The notes below the pieces were generated by a model. That model made no database searches. It worked only from the letters and a program-made list of their open reading frames with translations, and was not told the DNA's origin. This document shows, one piece after another, positions 31,101-40,722 of a stretch of DNA of 53,695 bases. The stretch lies in contig CANJXI010000018.1 of NCBI GenBank assembly GCA_947478785.1, positions 1-53,695 on the forward strand, in the 5' to 3' direction. This stretch comes from Caulobacteraceae bacterium (lineage in GTDB: Bacteria > Pseudomonadota > Alphaproteobacteria > Caulobacterales > Caulobacteraceae). Position 1 is the first letter of the stretch, and every line of letters starts with the position of its first letter. The position numbers and the translations under genes were made by a program.

Positions 31101-33980
31101 CTAGGGTTGCACGATCATTTCATGGGCTTTCCGCGCCGCGATCCGCGCCGCGGCCAGCCGGCCGCGCAGCTGGCGGAAATCGCGCGCCCCGCCGGCCTTG
31201 GCGAGGAGCGCGCGGAACGCCGCAGGCTCCTGGGTCGGGTCGGCCTCGCCGCCCAGCGCCACCTTCAGGAGCTGGGTCAGATCCTGCTGCAGCCGCCAGG
31301 CGGTCTCCAGCGCGCCCAACGCCTCGGCGGGGGCGAGCTCGCGGCTGCGGAACGCCGCCAGCGCCTGGGCGGTGTTCGGGTGAAGCGGCCCGCCGGCGGC
31401 GGCGTTGGCCAGCTGCAGGAACTGGGCGGCGAACTCCACGTCCACCAGCCCGCCGGCTGAGAGCTTCAGGTCCCAGTCGCCCTTCGGCGGCCGCTCCTTC
31501 TCGAGCAGGGCGCGCATCTCGCGGGCGTCATGGGCCATGGCGGCCCGGTCGCGCGGGCGGCGCAGCGCCGCCTCGATGGCGGCTTCCGCGTCAACCGCGA
31601 ACCCCGCGCTGGTCGACCAGACGATGCGGGCGCGGGTGAGCGCCAGGAGCTCCCAGGTCTCAGCCTCGCCCGCGTAATAGCCCTCGAAGGCCGGGAAGCT
31701 CACCGCCACCGGACCCTTGGTGCCGGAGGGCCGAAGCTGCATGTCCACCTCATAGAGCCCGCCCGCCGCCGTCTGGCTGGACAGCGCCGCGATCAGCCGC
31801 TGGGTGAAGCGCCCGTAGAAGGTGGTGGCGTCCCAGCCCTTCAGGCCTGAGGCCGCCCCCGGCCCGGCGCGATAGAGCGTCATCAGGTCGAGGTCGGAGC
31901 CGGCGCTCATCTCGCGGCTGCCGCACTTGCCCAGCGCCACCACCGCCACCGCGCCCGGGAAGGTCCCGCCCAGCCGCTCGGTCTCGGCCAGCGCCGCCGG
32001 CCCGAGGGCCCCGATGCAGGCGTCGGCCAAGTCCGCGAACGCCTTGCCGGCGATCTCTGCGCTGGCCCGGCCGCTCATGACCTGTACGCCGATGCGGAAG
32101 GCCTGTTCGTGCTGGATGCGGCGCACCGCGTCCATGGCGCCTTCGAAGCCGTCCGCCCCGGCCACGGCGCGGTCGACAAAATCCCGGTCCTCGCCCAGCG
32201 CCACCGGCTCGAAGAAGGCCCCGTCCAGCATGGCGTCGATGGCGGCCGGCCGCCTGGCCAGCGTCGAGGCCAGCCGGGGCGCGAACGCCATCACCTGGAC
32301 GATCAGCTCGAACAGCCGGGGCTGGGCCAGGAACAGCGACTGCAGCTGCACGCCCGACGACAGCCCTGCGAAGAAGTCCCCGAACCGGTTGAAGGCCGCG
32401 TCCGGCGCGCCAGTGGCCTGCAGGGCGTCGAGCAGGCGCGGCGCCAGCCGGGTGAACAGCTCCCGGCCCCGGCTGGTGTGGGTCGCCGCGATATGGCCGT
32501 GGTGCCAGCTGCGGATGGTCGCCGCCACGCGGGGCGGGGCCGAAAACCCCATGCGCGCCAGGGTCGCCAGCGTCTCCGGGTCGTCGTCCACGCCGGTGAA
32601 CACCAGGCTGCCGAATCGCGACGACAGCGGCTCTTCCTCCTGGAAGAGTTCGCCATAGCGGGCGTTGACCCCCTTCAGGGTCCGGGTGATCGCCGCGTCG
32701 AAGCTGGGGAGCCGCGCGTAGCCCGCCAGACAGGCGATCTTGCGCCGTTCGGCGTCGGCCTCGGGCAGCTTGTGGGTCTGTTCATCGGCCAGCATCTGGA
32801 TGCGGTGCTCGATCCCTCGCAAAGTGTCGTAGGCCTTCGCCAGTTCGGCGGCGGTGGTCGGCGCCACGTGGCCGGCCGCGCTCAGCGCCTGCAGGGCGTC
32901 CAGCGTGCGCCGGCTGCGCAGGGCGGGGTTGCGGCCCCCCAGAATCAGCTGTTGGGTCTGGACGTAGAACTCGATCTCGCGGATCCCGCCGCGCCCGAGC
33001 TTCAGGTCGACCCCCTTGGCGGAGACCCGTTCATCCACCTTGTGGGCATGGATCTGGCGCTTGATCGAATGAATGTCGGCGATCGCCGCGAAGTCGAGGT
33101 TCTTACGCCAGATGAACGGCGACAGCTCGGCCAGGAACGCCTCGGCCGCCGGGATGTCCCCCGCGCAGGGCCGGGCCTTGATGAAGGCCGCCCGCTCCCA
33201 GTTCTGCCCGACGCTCTCGTAGTAGTCGAGCGCCGCCGGCACGGCCACCGCCAACTGGGTCGACGACGGGTCGGGGCGCAGGCGCAGGTCGATCCGGAAG
33301 ACATAGCCCTGGGCTGTCTTGGCCTGCATCAGGTCGGCCACGCGGTTGGTCAGCCGCACCGCGAACGCCTCCGCCGCCACCCCGTCCGCCAGCGGCATGG
33401 CCTCGGGGTCGAAGAACACAGAGATGTCGATGTCGCTCGAGTAGTTGAGCTCGAAGGCCCCCTGCTTGCCCATGGCGACGCAGAACCAGCCCGGGACCGG
33501 GCCCTCCGCGGCCTCGCCCAGCCGGGTGATCCGCCCGGCCGCCAGCTCCGCCTTCGCCGCCACCACCAGGGCGGCGGCCACCGCGGCGTCGGCGAACCGG
33601 GTCAGCGCGCCGGTCACCTGGTCCAGGTTCCAGACGCCGCCCAGGTCGGCCAGCGCCGTCAGCAAATGCAGCTCGGCCTTGAGCTTGCGTAAGGCGACCC
33701 CGGCCGCCTCGACGTCCAGCGCCTGGACCCCCACCGTCCGGGCCAGGATGTCGCCCAGCCGGGCCTCGGGATCGTCGGCCAGCAGGTCGTCCAGCCGCTT
33801 CGGGTCGCGCCGGGCCAGGCCGGCCAGGTACGAGGACGCCCCGAAGATCGGCGCCAGCGACGGCCACGCCGTCGCCAGCCGTTCGCTCCCTTGGCCCTCG
33901 CCGAGGCTCGCCAGCGTCCGGGCCGCCGCCTTCTCGTCGGCCACCGGACCGCACGGCGTCATGACTTCGAACAGCTTCAT
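31101..33980 (-). CDS. glnE: Glutamine synthetase adenylyltransferase/deadenylylase
   Basis: A 959-residue bifunctional enzyme that adenylylates GlnA to switch it off and removes AMP to switch it on, under PII control. Two nucleotidyltransferase halves are visible: the N-terminal deadenylylase site ELNYSSDIDISVFFD (Asp183, Asp185) and the C-terminal adenylylase site MSAGSDLDLMTLY (about residue 690), with the central regulatory region between. The ATG overlaps the stop of the histidine kinase by one base (TGATG), so translation is coupled. The order cytochrome c maturation, degP, two-component system, glnE is conserved in Rhizobiales and Caulobacterales. Confidence 0.97.
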   Translation of the reverse strand: MKLFEVMTPCGPVADEKAAARTLASLGEGQGSERLATAWPSLAPIFGASSYLAGLARRDPKRLDDLLADDPEARLGDILARTVGVQALDVEAAGVALRKLKAELHLLTALADLGGVWNLDQVTGALTRFADAAVAAALVVAAKAELAAGRITRLGEAAEGPVPGWFCVAMGKQGAFELNYSSDIDISVFFDPEAMPLADGVAAEAFAVRLTNRVADLMQAKTAQGYVFRIDLRLRPDPSSTQLAVAVPAALDYYESVGQNWERAAFIKARPCAGDIPAAEAFLAELSPFIWRKNLDFAAIADIHSIKRQIHAHKVDERVSAKGVDLKLGRGGIREIEFYVQTQQLILGGRNPALRSRRTLDALQALSAAGHVAPTTAAELAKAYDTLRGIEHRIQMLADEQTHKLPEADAERRKIACLAGYARLPSFDAAITRTLKGVNARYGELFQEEEPLSSRFGSLVFTGVDDDPETLATLARMGFSAPPRVAATIRSWHHGHIAATHTSRGRELFTRLAPRLLDALQATGAPDAAFNRFGDFFAGLSSGVQLQSLFLAQPRLFELIVQVMAFAPRLASTLARRPAAIDAMLDGAFFEPVALGEDRDFVDRAVAGADGFEGAMDAVRRIQHEQAFRIGVQVMSGRASAEIAGKAFADLADACIGALGPAALAETERLGGTFPGAVAVVALGKCGSREMSAGSDLDLMTLYRAGPGAASGLKGWDATTFYGRFTQRLIAALSSQTAAGGLYEVDMQLRPSGTKGPVAVSFPAFEGYYAGEAETWELLALTRARIVWSTSAGFAVDAEAAIEAALRRPRDRAAMAHDAREMRALLEKERPPKGDWDLKLSAGGLVDVEFAAQFLQLANAAAGGPLHPNTAQALAAFRSRELAPAEALGALETAWRLQQDLTQLLKVALGGEADPTQEPAAFRALLAKAGGARDFRQLRGRLAAARIAARKAHEMIVQP

Positions 33981-35383
33981 CACGCCGCCCGGGGCAGGAT
34001 CAGCGCCACCCGCAGGCCCGGCCCCATCTCGCCCACCTTGCCGGGACCCTCATCCAACTGCAGGCGCCCGCCATGCGCCTCGGCCACCGCCGCTACCAGC
34101 GACAGCCCAAGGCCCGCCCCAGGCTCGTTGCGGCTGTTCTCAAGGCGCACGAACCGCTCCACCACGCGGGCGCGGTCCTCGTCCGGCACGCCGGGCCCGG
34201 TGTCGGTCACCGAGAATTCCACCTCGCCGGACGATCGGCGCCGCACCCGCAGCATGATGGCCCCGCCAGCCGGCGTGTACTTCACCGCGTTGTCGAGGAT
34301 GTTGGCCAGCGCCTGGGCCAGGAACTCGCGGTTGCCGCGCAACTGCAGGTCGCGGGTGAACTCGGAGGCGAAGTCGATGCCCTTGTCCTCGCACAGCGGC
34401 TCGTAGAGCTCGGAGATGTCGGCCGCCAGTTCCGCCGGGTCGAACAGCGCCGGGTCGGGCGCGGCGCCGGCCGCCTGCAGCCGGGCGATCGACAGCACCG
34501 CGCCGAAGGTCTTCAGCACCCCGTCGGTGTCGGTCAGCGCCTGGGCCAGCGCCTCGGTGGGATCACCCCTACCGGCCTCGACGTCGAGGTAGGCCGCCTC
34601 CAGCCGGGCCCGCAGGCGGGTCAGCGGCGAGCGCAGGTCGTGGGCGATGGCGTCGCCGGCGTGCTTGTGCCCGGCCATCGAGCGTTCCAGCCGATCCAGC
34701 ATCTCGTTCACGCCTTCCGCCAGTTCGTCGAACTCGTCCCGCGCGCCCCGCACATGCGCCCTCGCCCCCAGGTCGCCGTTGCGCACGGCGTCCACCACCG
34801 CCGTGAGGCCCGCGATGCTGCGGGTGACATTGCGGCTGAACAGCACCCCGCAGGCCAGCCCCAGCACGATGACCAGCCCGCCCGCGCCCCAGAGCGCGCG
34901 GACGATCTTGACCACATAGGCCTCATCCTCGCCCACGTCGGCGCCGACGAACAGGATCTCGCCGCCGGCCAGCCGCTCCTGCAGGCCACGCGCCGGATGT
35001 CTGACCTGGCCGCCGCCCGCCGCCTGGTCGACGACCTGGAAGGTGGTCCAGGTGGGCGGGCCTGAGAACTTCTCCACCGGCGACTCCTCGATGGAGCCCG
35101 AGATCCGCTTCCCCGCCTTCGTCATCAGCAGGTAGAGGAACGGCCGCTCGCTGGCGGCGCGCTCGATCAGCGACTGGTTGACCGCATCGACCCCGGCCCG
35201 CTCGTAGGCGCCGGTCAGCGAGCGCATCTCCCGCGTGATCTCCTGGTCCGTCCGCCGCGTCGCCTCGCCCGCCGTGGCCACATAGATATAGGCCAGGAAG
35301 GCGCTGGCCGCCGAGGCGAACAGCGCCAGGAACAACAGCGTCAGCCGGAACGGCGTCGTGCGGAAGATGCGCGGCAGGCGCAT
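33980..35383 (-). CDS. Sensor histidine kinase with HAMP domain
   Basis: A 467-residue inner-membrane kinase: first span about 13-35, periplasmic sensor about 36-160, second span about 164-184, HAMP about 185-237, HisKA with His248 in AIAHDLRSPL, and HATPase boxes including NILDNAVKYTP, DTGPGVP and GAGLGLSL. It is paired with the OmpR-type regulator 9 bases upstream and is translationally coupled to glnE. Its place after degP suggests sensing of envelope stress, but the signal is unknown. The orthologous pair next to cycHJKL-degP is well conserved in rhizobia. Confidence 0.92.
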   Translation of the reverse strand: MRLPRIFRTTPFRLTLLFLALFASAASAFLAYIYVATAGEATRRTDQEITREMRSLTGAYERAGVDAVNQSLIERAASERPFLYLLMTKAGKRISGSIEESPVEKFSGPPTWTTFQVVDQAAGGGQVRHPARGLQERLAGGEILFVGADVGEDEAYVVKIVRALWGAGGLVIVLGLACGVLFSRNVTRSIAGLTAVVDAVRNGDLGARAHVRGARDEFDELAEGVNEMLDRLERSMAGHKHAGDAIAHDLRSPLTRLRARLEAAYLDVEAGRGDPTEALAQALTDTDGVLKTFGAVLSIARLQAAGAAPDPALFDPAELAADISELYEPLCEDKGIDFASEFTRDLQLRGNREFLAQALANILDNAVKYTPAGGAIMLRVRRRSSGEVEFSVTDTGPGVPDEDRARVVERFVRLENSRNEPGAGLGLSLVAAVAEAHGGRLQLDEGPGKVGEMGPGLRVALILPRAA

Positions 35384-35392
35384 CAGGGGGGC

Positions 35393-36064
35393 CTAGGCGT
35401 CCAGCCGGTAGCCCGCCCCGCGGACGGTCTGCAGCATCGGCCGGTCGAACCCCTTGTCGATCTTCGAGCGCAGCCGCGAGATGTGCACGTCGATGACGTT
35501 GGTCTGCGGGTCGAAATGATACTCCCAGACCTTTTCGAGAAGCATGGTGCGGGTCACCGACTGGCCCGCGTGGCGCATCATGAATTCCAGCAGTTGGAAC
35601 TCGCGCGGCTGCAGGTCGATTTCCTTGCCCTGGCGCGAAACGCTGCGCCCGATCAGGTCCATTTCCAGCTCGCCCACCCGCAGCAGCGTCTGCACCGAGC
35701 CGGTCTCGCGCCGGCGGGCCAGGGCCTCCACGCGGGCGCTCAGTTCAGCGAACGCATAGGGCTTGACCAGGTAGTCGTCGCCGCCGGCCTGCAGGCCGGC
35801 CACCCGGTCGCCAACCTCGCCCAGCGCGGAGAGGAACAGAACCGGGGTCTGGTCGCCCTCGCGCCGGATCGTCTCGACCAGCGTGACGCCGTCCATCTTC
35901 GGCATCATGCGGTCGATGATCATCACGTCGAACTCGCCGTCGCGAGCGGCGGTGAGCCCCGCCTCGCCGTCGGCGGCCCGCGCGCATTCATGCCCCGCCT
36001 CGGTAAGGCCCCGGGCCATGGCCTCGGCCGCCTCCAGGTCGTCCTCGACAATCAGGATCCGCAT
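35393..36064 (-). CDS. OmpR-family response regulator
   Basis: A 223-residue two-domain regulator: receiver with Asp8/Asp9, phosphoacceptor Asp51 (MIIDRMMPKMDG) and Lys in LVKPYAF, then an OmpR/PhoB winged helix (LQPREFQLLEFMMRHAG; TNVIDVHISRLRSKID). It lies 24 bases after degP and 9 before its kinase, so degP and the pair form one unit. It may control degP itself, which is inference. Confidence 0.93.
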   Translation of the reverse strand: MRILIVEDDLEAAEAMARGLTEAGHECARAADGEAGLTAARDGEFDVMIIDRMMPKMDGVTLVETIRREGDQTPVLFLSALGEVGDRVAGLQAGGDDYLVKPYAFAELSARVEALARRRETGSVQTLLRVGELEMDLIGRSVSRQGKEIDLQPREFQLLEFMMRHAGQSVTRTMLLEKVWEYHFDPQTNVIDVHISRLRSKIDKGFDRPMLQTVRGAGYRLDA

Positions 36065-36088
36065 GTTTCGCCCCCGCGAAAGCCTGTC

Positions 36089-37666
36089 CTATCCCGCGAT
36101 CTTGATCGGCAGCAGGGTCATGCGGCCGCCACGATAGACGCCGACCAGCACGCTGGCGCGGCCGGCCTTCTTGGCCGCCTCGACGACCGCGGCCAGGTCG
36201 GCGGCGGTCGCCACCGGCCGGTCGCCGGCGCGCACGATGACATCTCCGCGTCGCAGGCCCTTCTGGCCGGCGTCCGATGATTGGTCGACGCCGCGGACCA
36301 CCGCGCCGCGCACGTCGGCAGGCAGGTTGAGGGCGCGGCGGGTTTCCTCGTCCAGCGGCGCGAGCGACAGGCCGATCACCGCCGGCGCCGGGCTGGCCGA
36401 CGGTCCGCCGCCGCCCTGGCCCTGGCGGGCGCCCGGCGAATTGTCATTGCTGGCCAGTTCGCGCTCGGACGGGCGGATGCCCGAACGGACCTCCACGATC
36501 CGGCGCTTGCCGTCGCGGATGACGTCGAGGCGCAGGGCGTCGCCGGGCTTGGCCTTGGCGACCTCGCGGGTCAGTTCCGACGAGGTCCGCACCGCCACGC
36601 CGTTGATCGCGATCACCAGGTCACCGGGCAGCAGGCCCGCGCGCTGCGACGGACCGCCCGGCACGAGGTCGGACACGATCGCGCCCTTCTGCGAGCCAAG
36701 CCCCTGGGCTTCGGCCATCTCGGGGGTGAAGTTCTGGATAGTGGCGCCGATATAACCGCGCTGGATCTTTCCGCCGGAGATCAGCTGCTTGGTGACCGCC
36801 TCGGCCACCTCGGCCGGGATAGCGAAGCCGATGCCCACCGACCCGCCGGACGGCGAGAAGATCGCGGTGTTCACCCCGATCACCCGGCCGTAGATGTCGA
36901 AGGTCGGTCCGCCCGAGTTGCCCCGGTTGATGGAGGCGTCGATCTGGATGTAGTCGACGAAGGTCTCGCCGATGTCACGGCCATAGGCCGAGATGATCCC
37001 GGCCGTGGCGGTGCCGCCCAGCCCGAAGGGGTTGCCCACCGCGATCACCCAGTCGCCGACGCGCGGCTTGGCGGAGTTCTCGAAGTTGACGAACGGATAG
37101 TCCGCCCGCCCGCCCTTGACCTTGAGCACCGCCAGGTCCGTGCCCTCGTCGCGGCCGACGACCACGGCGTCCAGTTCGGTCTCGTCCTTCAGGACGACCT
37201 TGATGCTCTCGGCGTTCTCGACCACGTGGTTGTTGGTGACGATGTAGCCGTCCGGCGAGATGAAGAAGCCGGAGCCGGAGGACTGCTGGGTCGGCAGGCG
37301 CGGCTGGCCCTTCTCGGTCTTGCCGCCCTGTGGCGGCGCCGCGTCGTCGTCGCCGTCCGGGGCCTGGCCGCGCGGAACGATGTCGAAGGGCAGGCCCTCG
37401 AGGCCTGGGATCTTGCGCAGCGCGCTGGCGTCGATGCGGCTGGTCACGTTGATCGACACGACGGCGGGTGAAACGCGGTCGAAGATGTCGGCGAACGACA
37501 TGGGCGCGCCGGGCGGCGGCGCGAAAATCGGCGCGGTGGAGGCTTTGATCAGCTGGCCCTGGTCGGCGTGGGCGGCCGGAAGCCGCATGCCGGCGCCCGC
37601 CACGGCCGCGGCCATGACACCCGCGCCGGCGACCGCGCCCAGGAGGTAATTCTTCTTCGAGGTCAT
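36089..37666 (-). CDS. degP: Do-family periplasmic serine protease (DegP/MucD type)
   Basis: A 525-residue periplasmic protease and chaperone for misfolded envelope proteins. A membrane anchor or signal sequence at about 7-33, trypsin-like domain with catalytic His147 (NNHVVENAE), Asp177 (GTDLAVLK) and Ser251 (NRGNSGGP), then two PDZ domains (about 320-405 and 440-520) joined by a Gly/Pro/Ser-rich linker. AGAAGG lies upstream of the ATG. It follows ccmH after 148 bases that contain its own promoter region, with a short palindrome AACCTAGGTT near 37725. Confidence 0.95.
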   Translation of the reverse strand: MTSKKNYLLGAVAGAGVMAAAVAGAGMRLPAAHADQGQLIKASTAPIFAPPPGAPMSFADIFDRVSPAVVSINVTSRIDASALRKIPGLEGLPFDIVPRGQAPDGDDDAAPPQGGKTEKGQPRLPTQQSSGSGFFISPDGYIVTNNHVVENAESIKVVLKDETELDAVVVGRDEGTDLAVLKVKGGRADYPFVNFENSAKPRVGDWVIAVGNPFGLGGTATAGIISAYGRDIGETFVDYIQIDASINRGNSGGPTFDIYGRVIGVNTAIFSPSGGSVGIGFAIPAEVAEAVTKQLISGGKIQRGYIGATIQNFTPEMAEAQGLGSQKGAIVSDLVPGGPSQRAGLLPGDLVIAINGVAVRTSSELTREVAKAKPGDALRLDVIRDGKRRIVEVRSGIRPSERELASNDNSPGARQGQGGGGPSASPAPAVIGLSLAPLDEETRRALNLPADVRGAVVRGVDQSSDAGQKGLRRGDVIVRAGDRPVATAADLAAVVEAAKKAGRASVLVGVYRGGRMTLLPIKIAG

Positions 37667-37814
37667 AAGCCTTCTGTTCCCTGTACGCGTCCGTGGTCGA
37701 GAAACCCGGCGCGCGCGATAAACCTAGGTTCGATGCACGAGAGCGCAACCGCGCTCAAGTTACGTTTAGGTCACCCTGCGTTCGGCATTCCGTCGGATAT
37801 TAGGCGCAAACATG

Positions 37815-38267
37815 TCAGGGCGCGTCGCTTTCCGAAAGCTCTCTGACACGCCTGACATCCTCGGCTGACAGCGTCTCGTCCGCGGGCCGGTTCCGAAGCC
37901 GGCTCAGCAACAGCACGAGACCAAGGCCCGCAGCCAGGAATGGGCCGCCCCAGAGCGCCAGGTTGCCGACCGAGAAGCTGGGCGTCAGCAGCACGAATTC
38001 GCCATAGCGATTGGTCAGGAAGCGTTTGATCTCGGCATCGCTGCGGCCTTGCCGGACCTGTTCGCGGACGATCTTGCGCAGGTCGCCGGCCAGCTCGGCC
38101 TCGGAATCATCGATCGACTCGTTCTGGCACACCAGGCAGCGGACATCGGCGAAGATCGCCCGGGCGCGCGCCTCCTGCGCCGGATCGGAGAGCCGCTCGG
38201 CAGGGTCGGAGGCCGCGGCCATGCAGAGCACGCCGGCCAGCGCCGCCAGGACCGGCCGCCACCTCAC
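37815..38267 (-). CDS. ccmH: Cytochrome c maturation protein CcmH (CycL)
   Basis: A 150-residue membrane-anchored thiol oxidoreductase that reduces apocytochrome c for haem attachment. N-terminal signal (ALAGVLCMAAA), the LRCXXC-type motif here VRCLVCQNESI with Cys44 and Cys47, and a C-terminal membrane span (LALWGGPFLAAGLGLVLLL). It begins at a GTG sharing four bases (GTGA) with the ccmF stop. It is the last ccm gene of the block. Confidence 0.93.
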   Translation of the reverse strand: MRWRPVLAALAGVLCMAAASDPAERLSDPAQEARARAIFADVRCLVCQNESIDDSEAELAGDLRKIVREQVRQGRSDAEIKRFLTNRYGEFVLLTPSFSVGNLALWGGPFLAAGLGLVLLLSRLRNRPADETLSAEDVRRVRELSESDAP

Positions 38268-40237
38268 GCCGGCAGCTCGCGGCGGCGGGCGACGCCGAGG
38301 CGAAGACGCCGGTCGGAGAGCGAGATCAGGCCGCCCAGCCCCATGATCACCGGGCCCAGGAAGATCAGCGTCGCCCAGGGATTCCAATAGGCGCGGACCA
38401 GCCAGACCGGCGTGGTGGCCGTCTCGCGCCGCTCGCCCAGGACGATGTAGAGGTGCGAGGCGCCGCGATAGCAGATCGCGACTTCAGAGGTGGTCTGGCC
38501 TCCGGCCGGATAGAAGCGGCGCTCAGGCTGTCCGACGCAGATCGGCGCCCCATCGCGGGTGGCGCGGATGGTGGCGCGCTCGGCCTCGTAGTTGGGCCCG
38601 TCCACGTCGCTGACCGCGTCGAGCACCAGGTGATAGCCGCCCACGTCCAGCGCCCCGCCCAGCGGCAGGGTCTCGGCCCGTTCGGCCTTCCAGCCGGTCT
38701 CGAAACAGGCGCCCAGGACAAAGACACCGAGGCCCAGGTGCGCCAGCGTCATGCCCCAGGCGCCGCGCGGCAGGCGGACCAGCCGGCGCAGGCTCTCGGC
38801 GGGCGCGACCCGGAACCCCCGTGTGCGTTCGATCAGTTCCGCGATTCCGCCCGCGATGATCCAGGTCCCCATGGCCAGCCCAGCCGCCCCGAAGGCCTTG
38901 CGCGGACTGACCAGCGCATAGGCCAGCAAACCGGCCGCAAGGGCGATAAGGATCGCCACCCAGAGACGCTGCAACACCCCGGCCGCGTCGCCGCGTTTCC
39001 AGGCCAGCAGCGGGCCCGCCGGCAGCAGGATCGCCAGCGCCGCCATCAGCGGCGTGAAGGTCAGGTTGAAATAGGGCGGCCCCACCGAGATCGGCTCGCC
39101 GGTCACCGCTTCCCGGATCAGCGGGTAGAGCGTGCCCAGCAGGACCGTGGTGGTCGCCGCGGCCAGCAGGATGTTGTTGAGCACCAGCGCGCTCTCGCGG
39201 CTGACCGGCGCGAACACCCCGCCTTGGGCCAGCTTCGGAGCCCGCCAGGCGAAGAGGGCGAAGCCAGCGCCGGAGGTCACGCCCAGGATGATCAGCAACA
39301 GCACGCCCCGGGTCGGATCCACCGCGAAGGCGTGCACTGACGTGAGCACGCCCGAGCGCACCAGGAAGGCCCCCAGCATCGAGAAGGAGAACGCGGCCAG
39401 CGCCAGGAACAGGGTCCAGCCGGCGAGCGCGCCTCGCTTCTCGGTGACGATGGCCGAGTGCAGCAGGGCGGTCGCCGCCAGCCAGGGCATGAACGAGGCG
39501 TTCTCCACCGGGTCCCAGAACCACCAACCGCCCCAGCCCAGCTCATAGTAGGCCCAGAACGACCCCAGCGTGATGCCGACGGTGAGGAGGCTCCAGGCGG
39601 CCAGCGTCCAGGGCCTGACCCATCTTGCCCACGCCGCGTCGATGCGGCCCTCGATCAGCGCCGCCACCGCCAGCGCGAAGACCACCGACATGCCGACGTA
39701 GCCCGCGTAGAGGAACGGCGGATGGATCGCCAGCGCCGGATCCTGCAGCAGCGGATTGAGCGAGCGGCCTTCCACCGGCGGATCGGCGACCCGGGCCAGC
39801 GGATTGGAGGCGAAGAGCGTGTAGGCCAGGAAAACGGTCGCCAGCGCCCCCTGCACCGCCACCATTGAGGCTTTCAGGGGCCGCGGCAGGCTGCGCCCGA
39901 AGGCCACCGCCGCCGCGCCGTACCCGGTCAGCGCCAGGCACCAGAGCAGCATCGAGCCCTCGTGGCTGCCCCAGGCCCCGGCCACCTTGTAGAGCAGCGG
40001 CTTTTCGGTGTGCGAATTGGCCGCCACGTTGGCCACCGAGAAGTCGGAGGTGACGAAGGCGTGGATCAGGGCCGCGAAGGCCAGCGCCACCGCGCCGAAG
40101 ACGGCCAGCGCCGCGCCTTCGCCGGCGGCGGCGAGCACGGTCGAGCGGCGTATGCGGCCCGCCGCCGAAAGGACGAGCTGCGCCAGGGCGAACGCCAGCG
40201 CCAGGGCGAGCGCGAAGGCGCCCAGTTCGGCGATCAT
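38264..40237 (-). CDS. ccmF: Haem lyase subunit CcmF (CycK)
   Basis: A 657-residue inner-membrane protein of the haem-handling family, with about 14-15 spans. The WWD domain is visible as GWGGWWFWDPVENASFMPW, preceded and followed by conserved periplasmic histidines. With CcmH and CcmI it joins haem from CcmE to apocytochrome c. The ATG at 40237 overlaps the ccmE stop by four bases (ATGA). Confidence 0.96.
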   Translation of the reverse strand: MIAELGAFALALALAFALAQLVLSAAGRIRRSTVLAAAGEGAALAVFGAVALAFAALIHAFVTSDFSVANVAANSHTEKPLLYKVAGAWGSHEGSMLLWCLALTGYGAAAVAFGRSLPRPLKASMVAVQGALATVFLAYTLFASNPLARVADPPVEGRSLNPLLQDPALAIHPPFLYAGYVGMSVVFALAVAALIEGRIDAAWARWVRPWTLAAWSLLTVGITLGSFWAYYELGWGGWWFWDPVENASFMPWLAATALLHSAIVTEKRGALAGWTLFLALAAFSFSMLGAFLVRSGVLTSVHAFAVDPTRGVLLLIILGVTSGAGFALFAWRAPKLAQGGVFAPVSRESALVLNNILLAAATTTVLLGTLYPLIREAVTGEPISVGPPYFNLTFTPLMAALAILLPAGPLLAWKRGDAAGVLQRLWVAILIALAAGLLAYALVSPRKAFGAAGLAMGTWIIAGGIAELIERTRGFRVAPAESLRRLVRLPRGAWGMTLAHLGLGVFVLGACFETGWKAERAETLPLGGALDVGGYHLVLDAVSDVDGPNYEAERATIRATRDGAPICVGQPERRFYPAGGQTTSEVAICYRGASHLYIVLGERRETATTPVWLVRAYWNPWATLIFLGPVIMGLGGLISLSDRRLRLGVARRRELPA

Positions 40238-40722
40238 GGCGTGGCGGCTTTTCCATAGGCCGGGGCCATGCCGTCGCCCCGCCATTCGCCCTGTTTCTTC
40301 AGGGCGTCGGCGACTTCCTTGGGCATGTAGCGCTCGTCATGCTTGGCCAGCACCTGGCGGGCCTCGAACACGCCGTCCGCGCGGTAGGCGCCCATGGCGA
40401 CGATCCCCTGCCCCTCGCGGAACAGGTCCGGCAGGTCGCCCTGGTAGACGACCTTGTCGACCGCTATCCGGTCGGCGACGTCGAACTCCACCCGCCCGTC
40501 GGGATGCTTCACCACCGAGCCCACTCGGACGAGGCCGCCCAGCTGGATCGACTGGCCGGGCTTGGGCTTGGCCGCCGCCGCCTGGCCGGGCGTGTAAAAG
40601 AAGGAGATCGAGTCCTTCAGGCCCCACAGCGTCAGGCCGACGGCCAGAGCGAGGACCGGCGCGATGGCGGCCAGCAAGGTCAGGCGACGGCGCGCCTTGG
40701 GGGATTTGGGCAGCCAACTCAT
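40234..40722 (-). CDS. ccmE: Haem chaperone CcmE (CycJ)
   Basis: A 162-residue periplasmic OB-fold protein anchored by an N-terminal span (about 12-33). The covalent haem-binding His128 with Tyr132 is in the KHDERYMP motif. It carries haem from CcmC (not in this window) to CcmF. Overlaps the ccmI stop by four bases. Confidence 0.96.
   Translation of the reverse strand: MSWLPKSPKARRRLTLLAAIAPVLALAVGLTLWGLKDSISFFYTPGQAAAAKPKPGQSIQLGGLVRVGSVVKHPDGRVEFDVADRIAVDKVVYQGDLPDLFREGQGIVAMGAYRADGVFEARQVLAKHDERYMPKEVADALKKQGEWRGDGMAPAYGKAATP

Noticed and set aside
37667..37814. Heat-shock (sigma-32) promoter before degP
   Set aside because: A CTTGAG-like -35 occurs, but no convincing CCCAT-type -10 follows; only a short AACCTAGGTT palindrome stands out.
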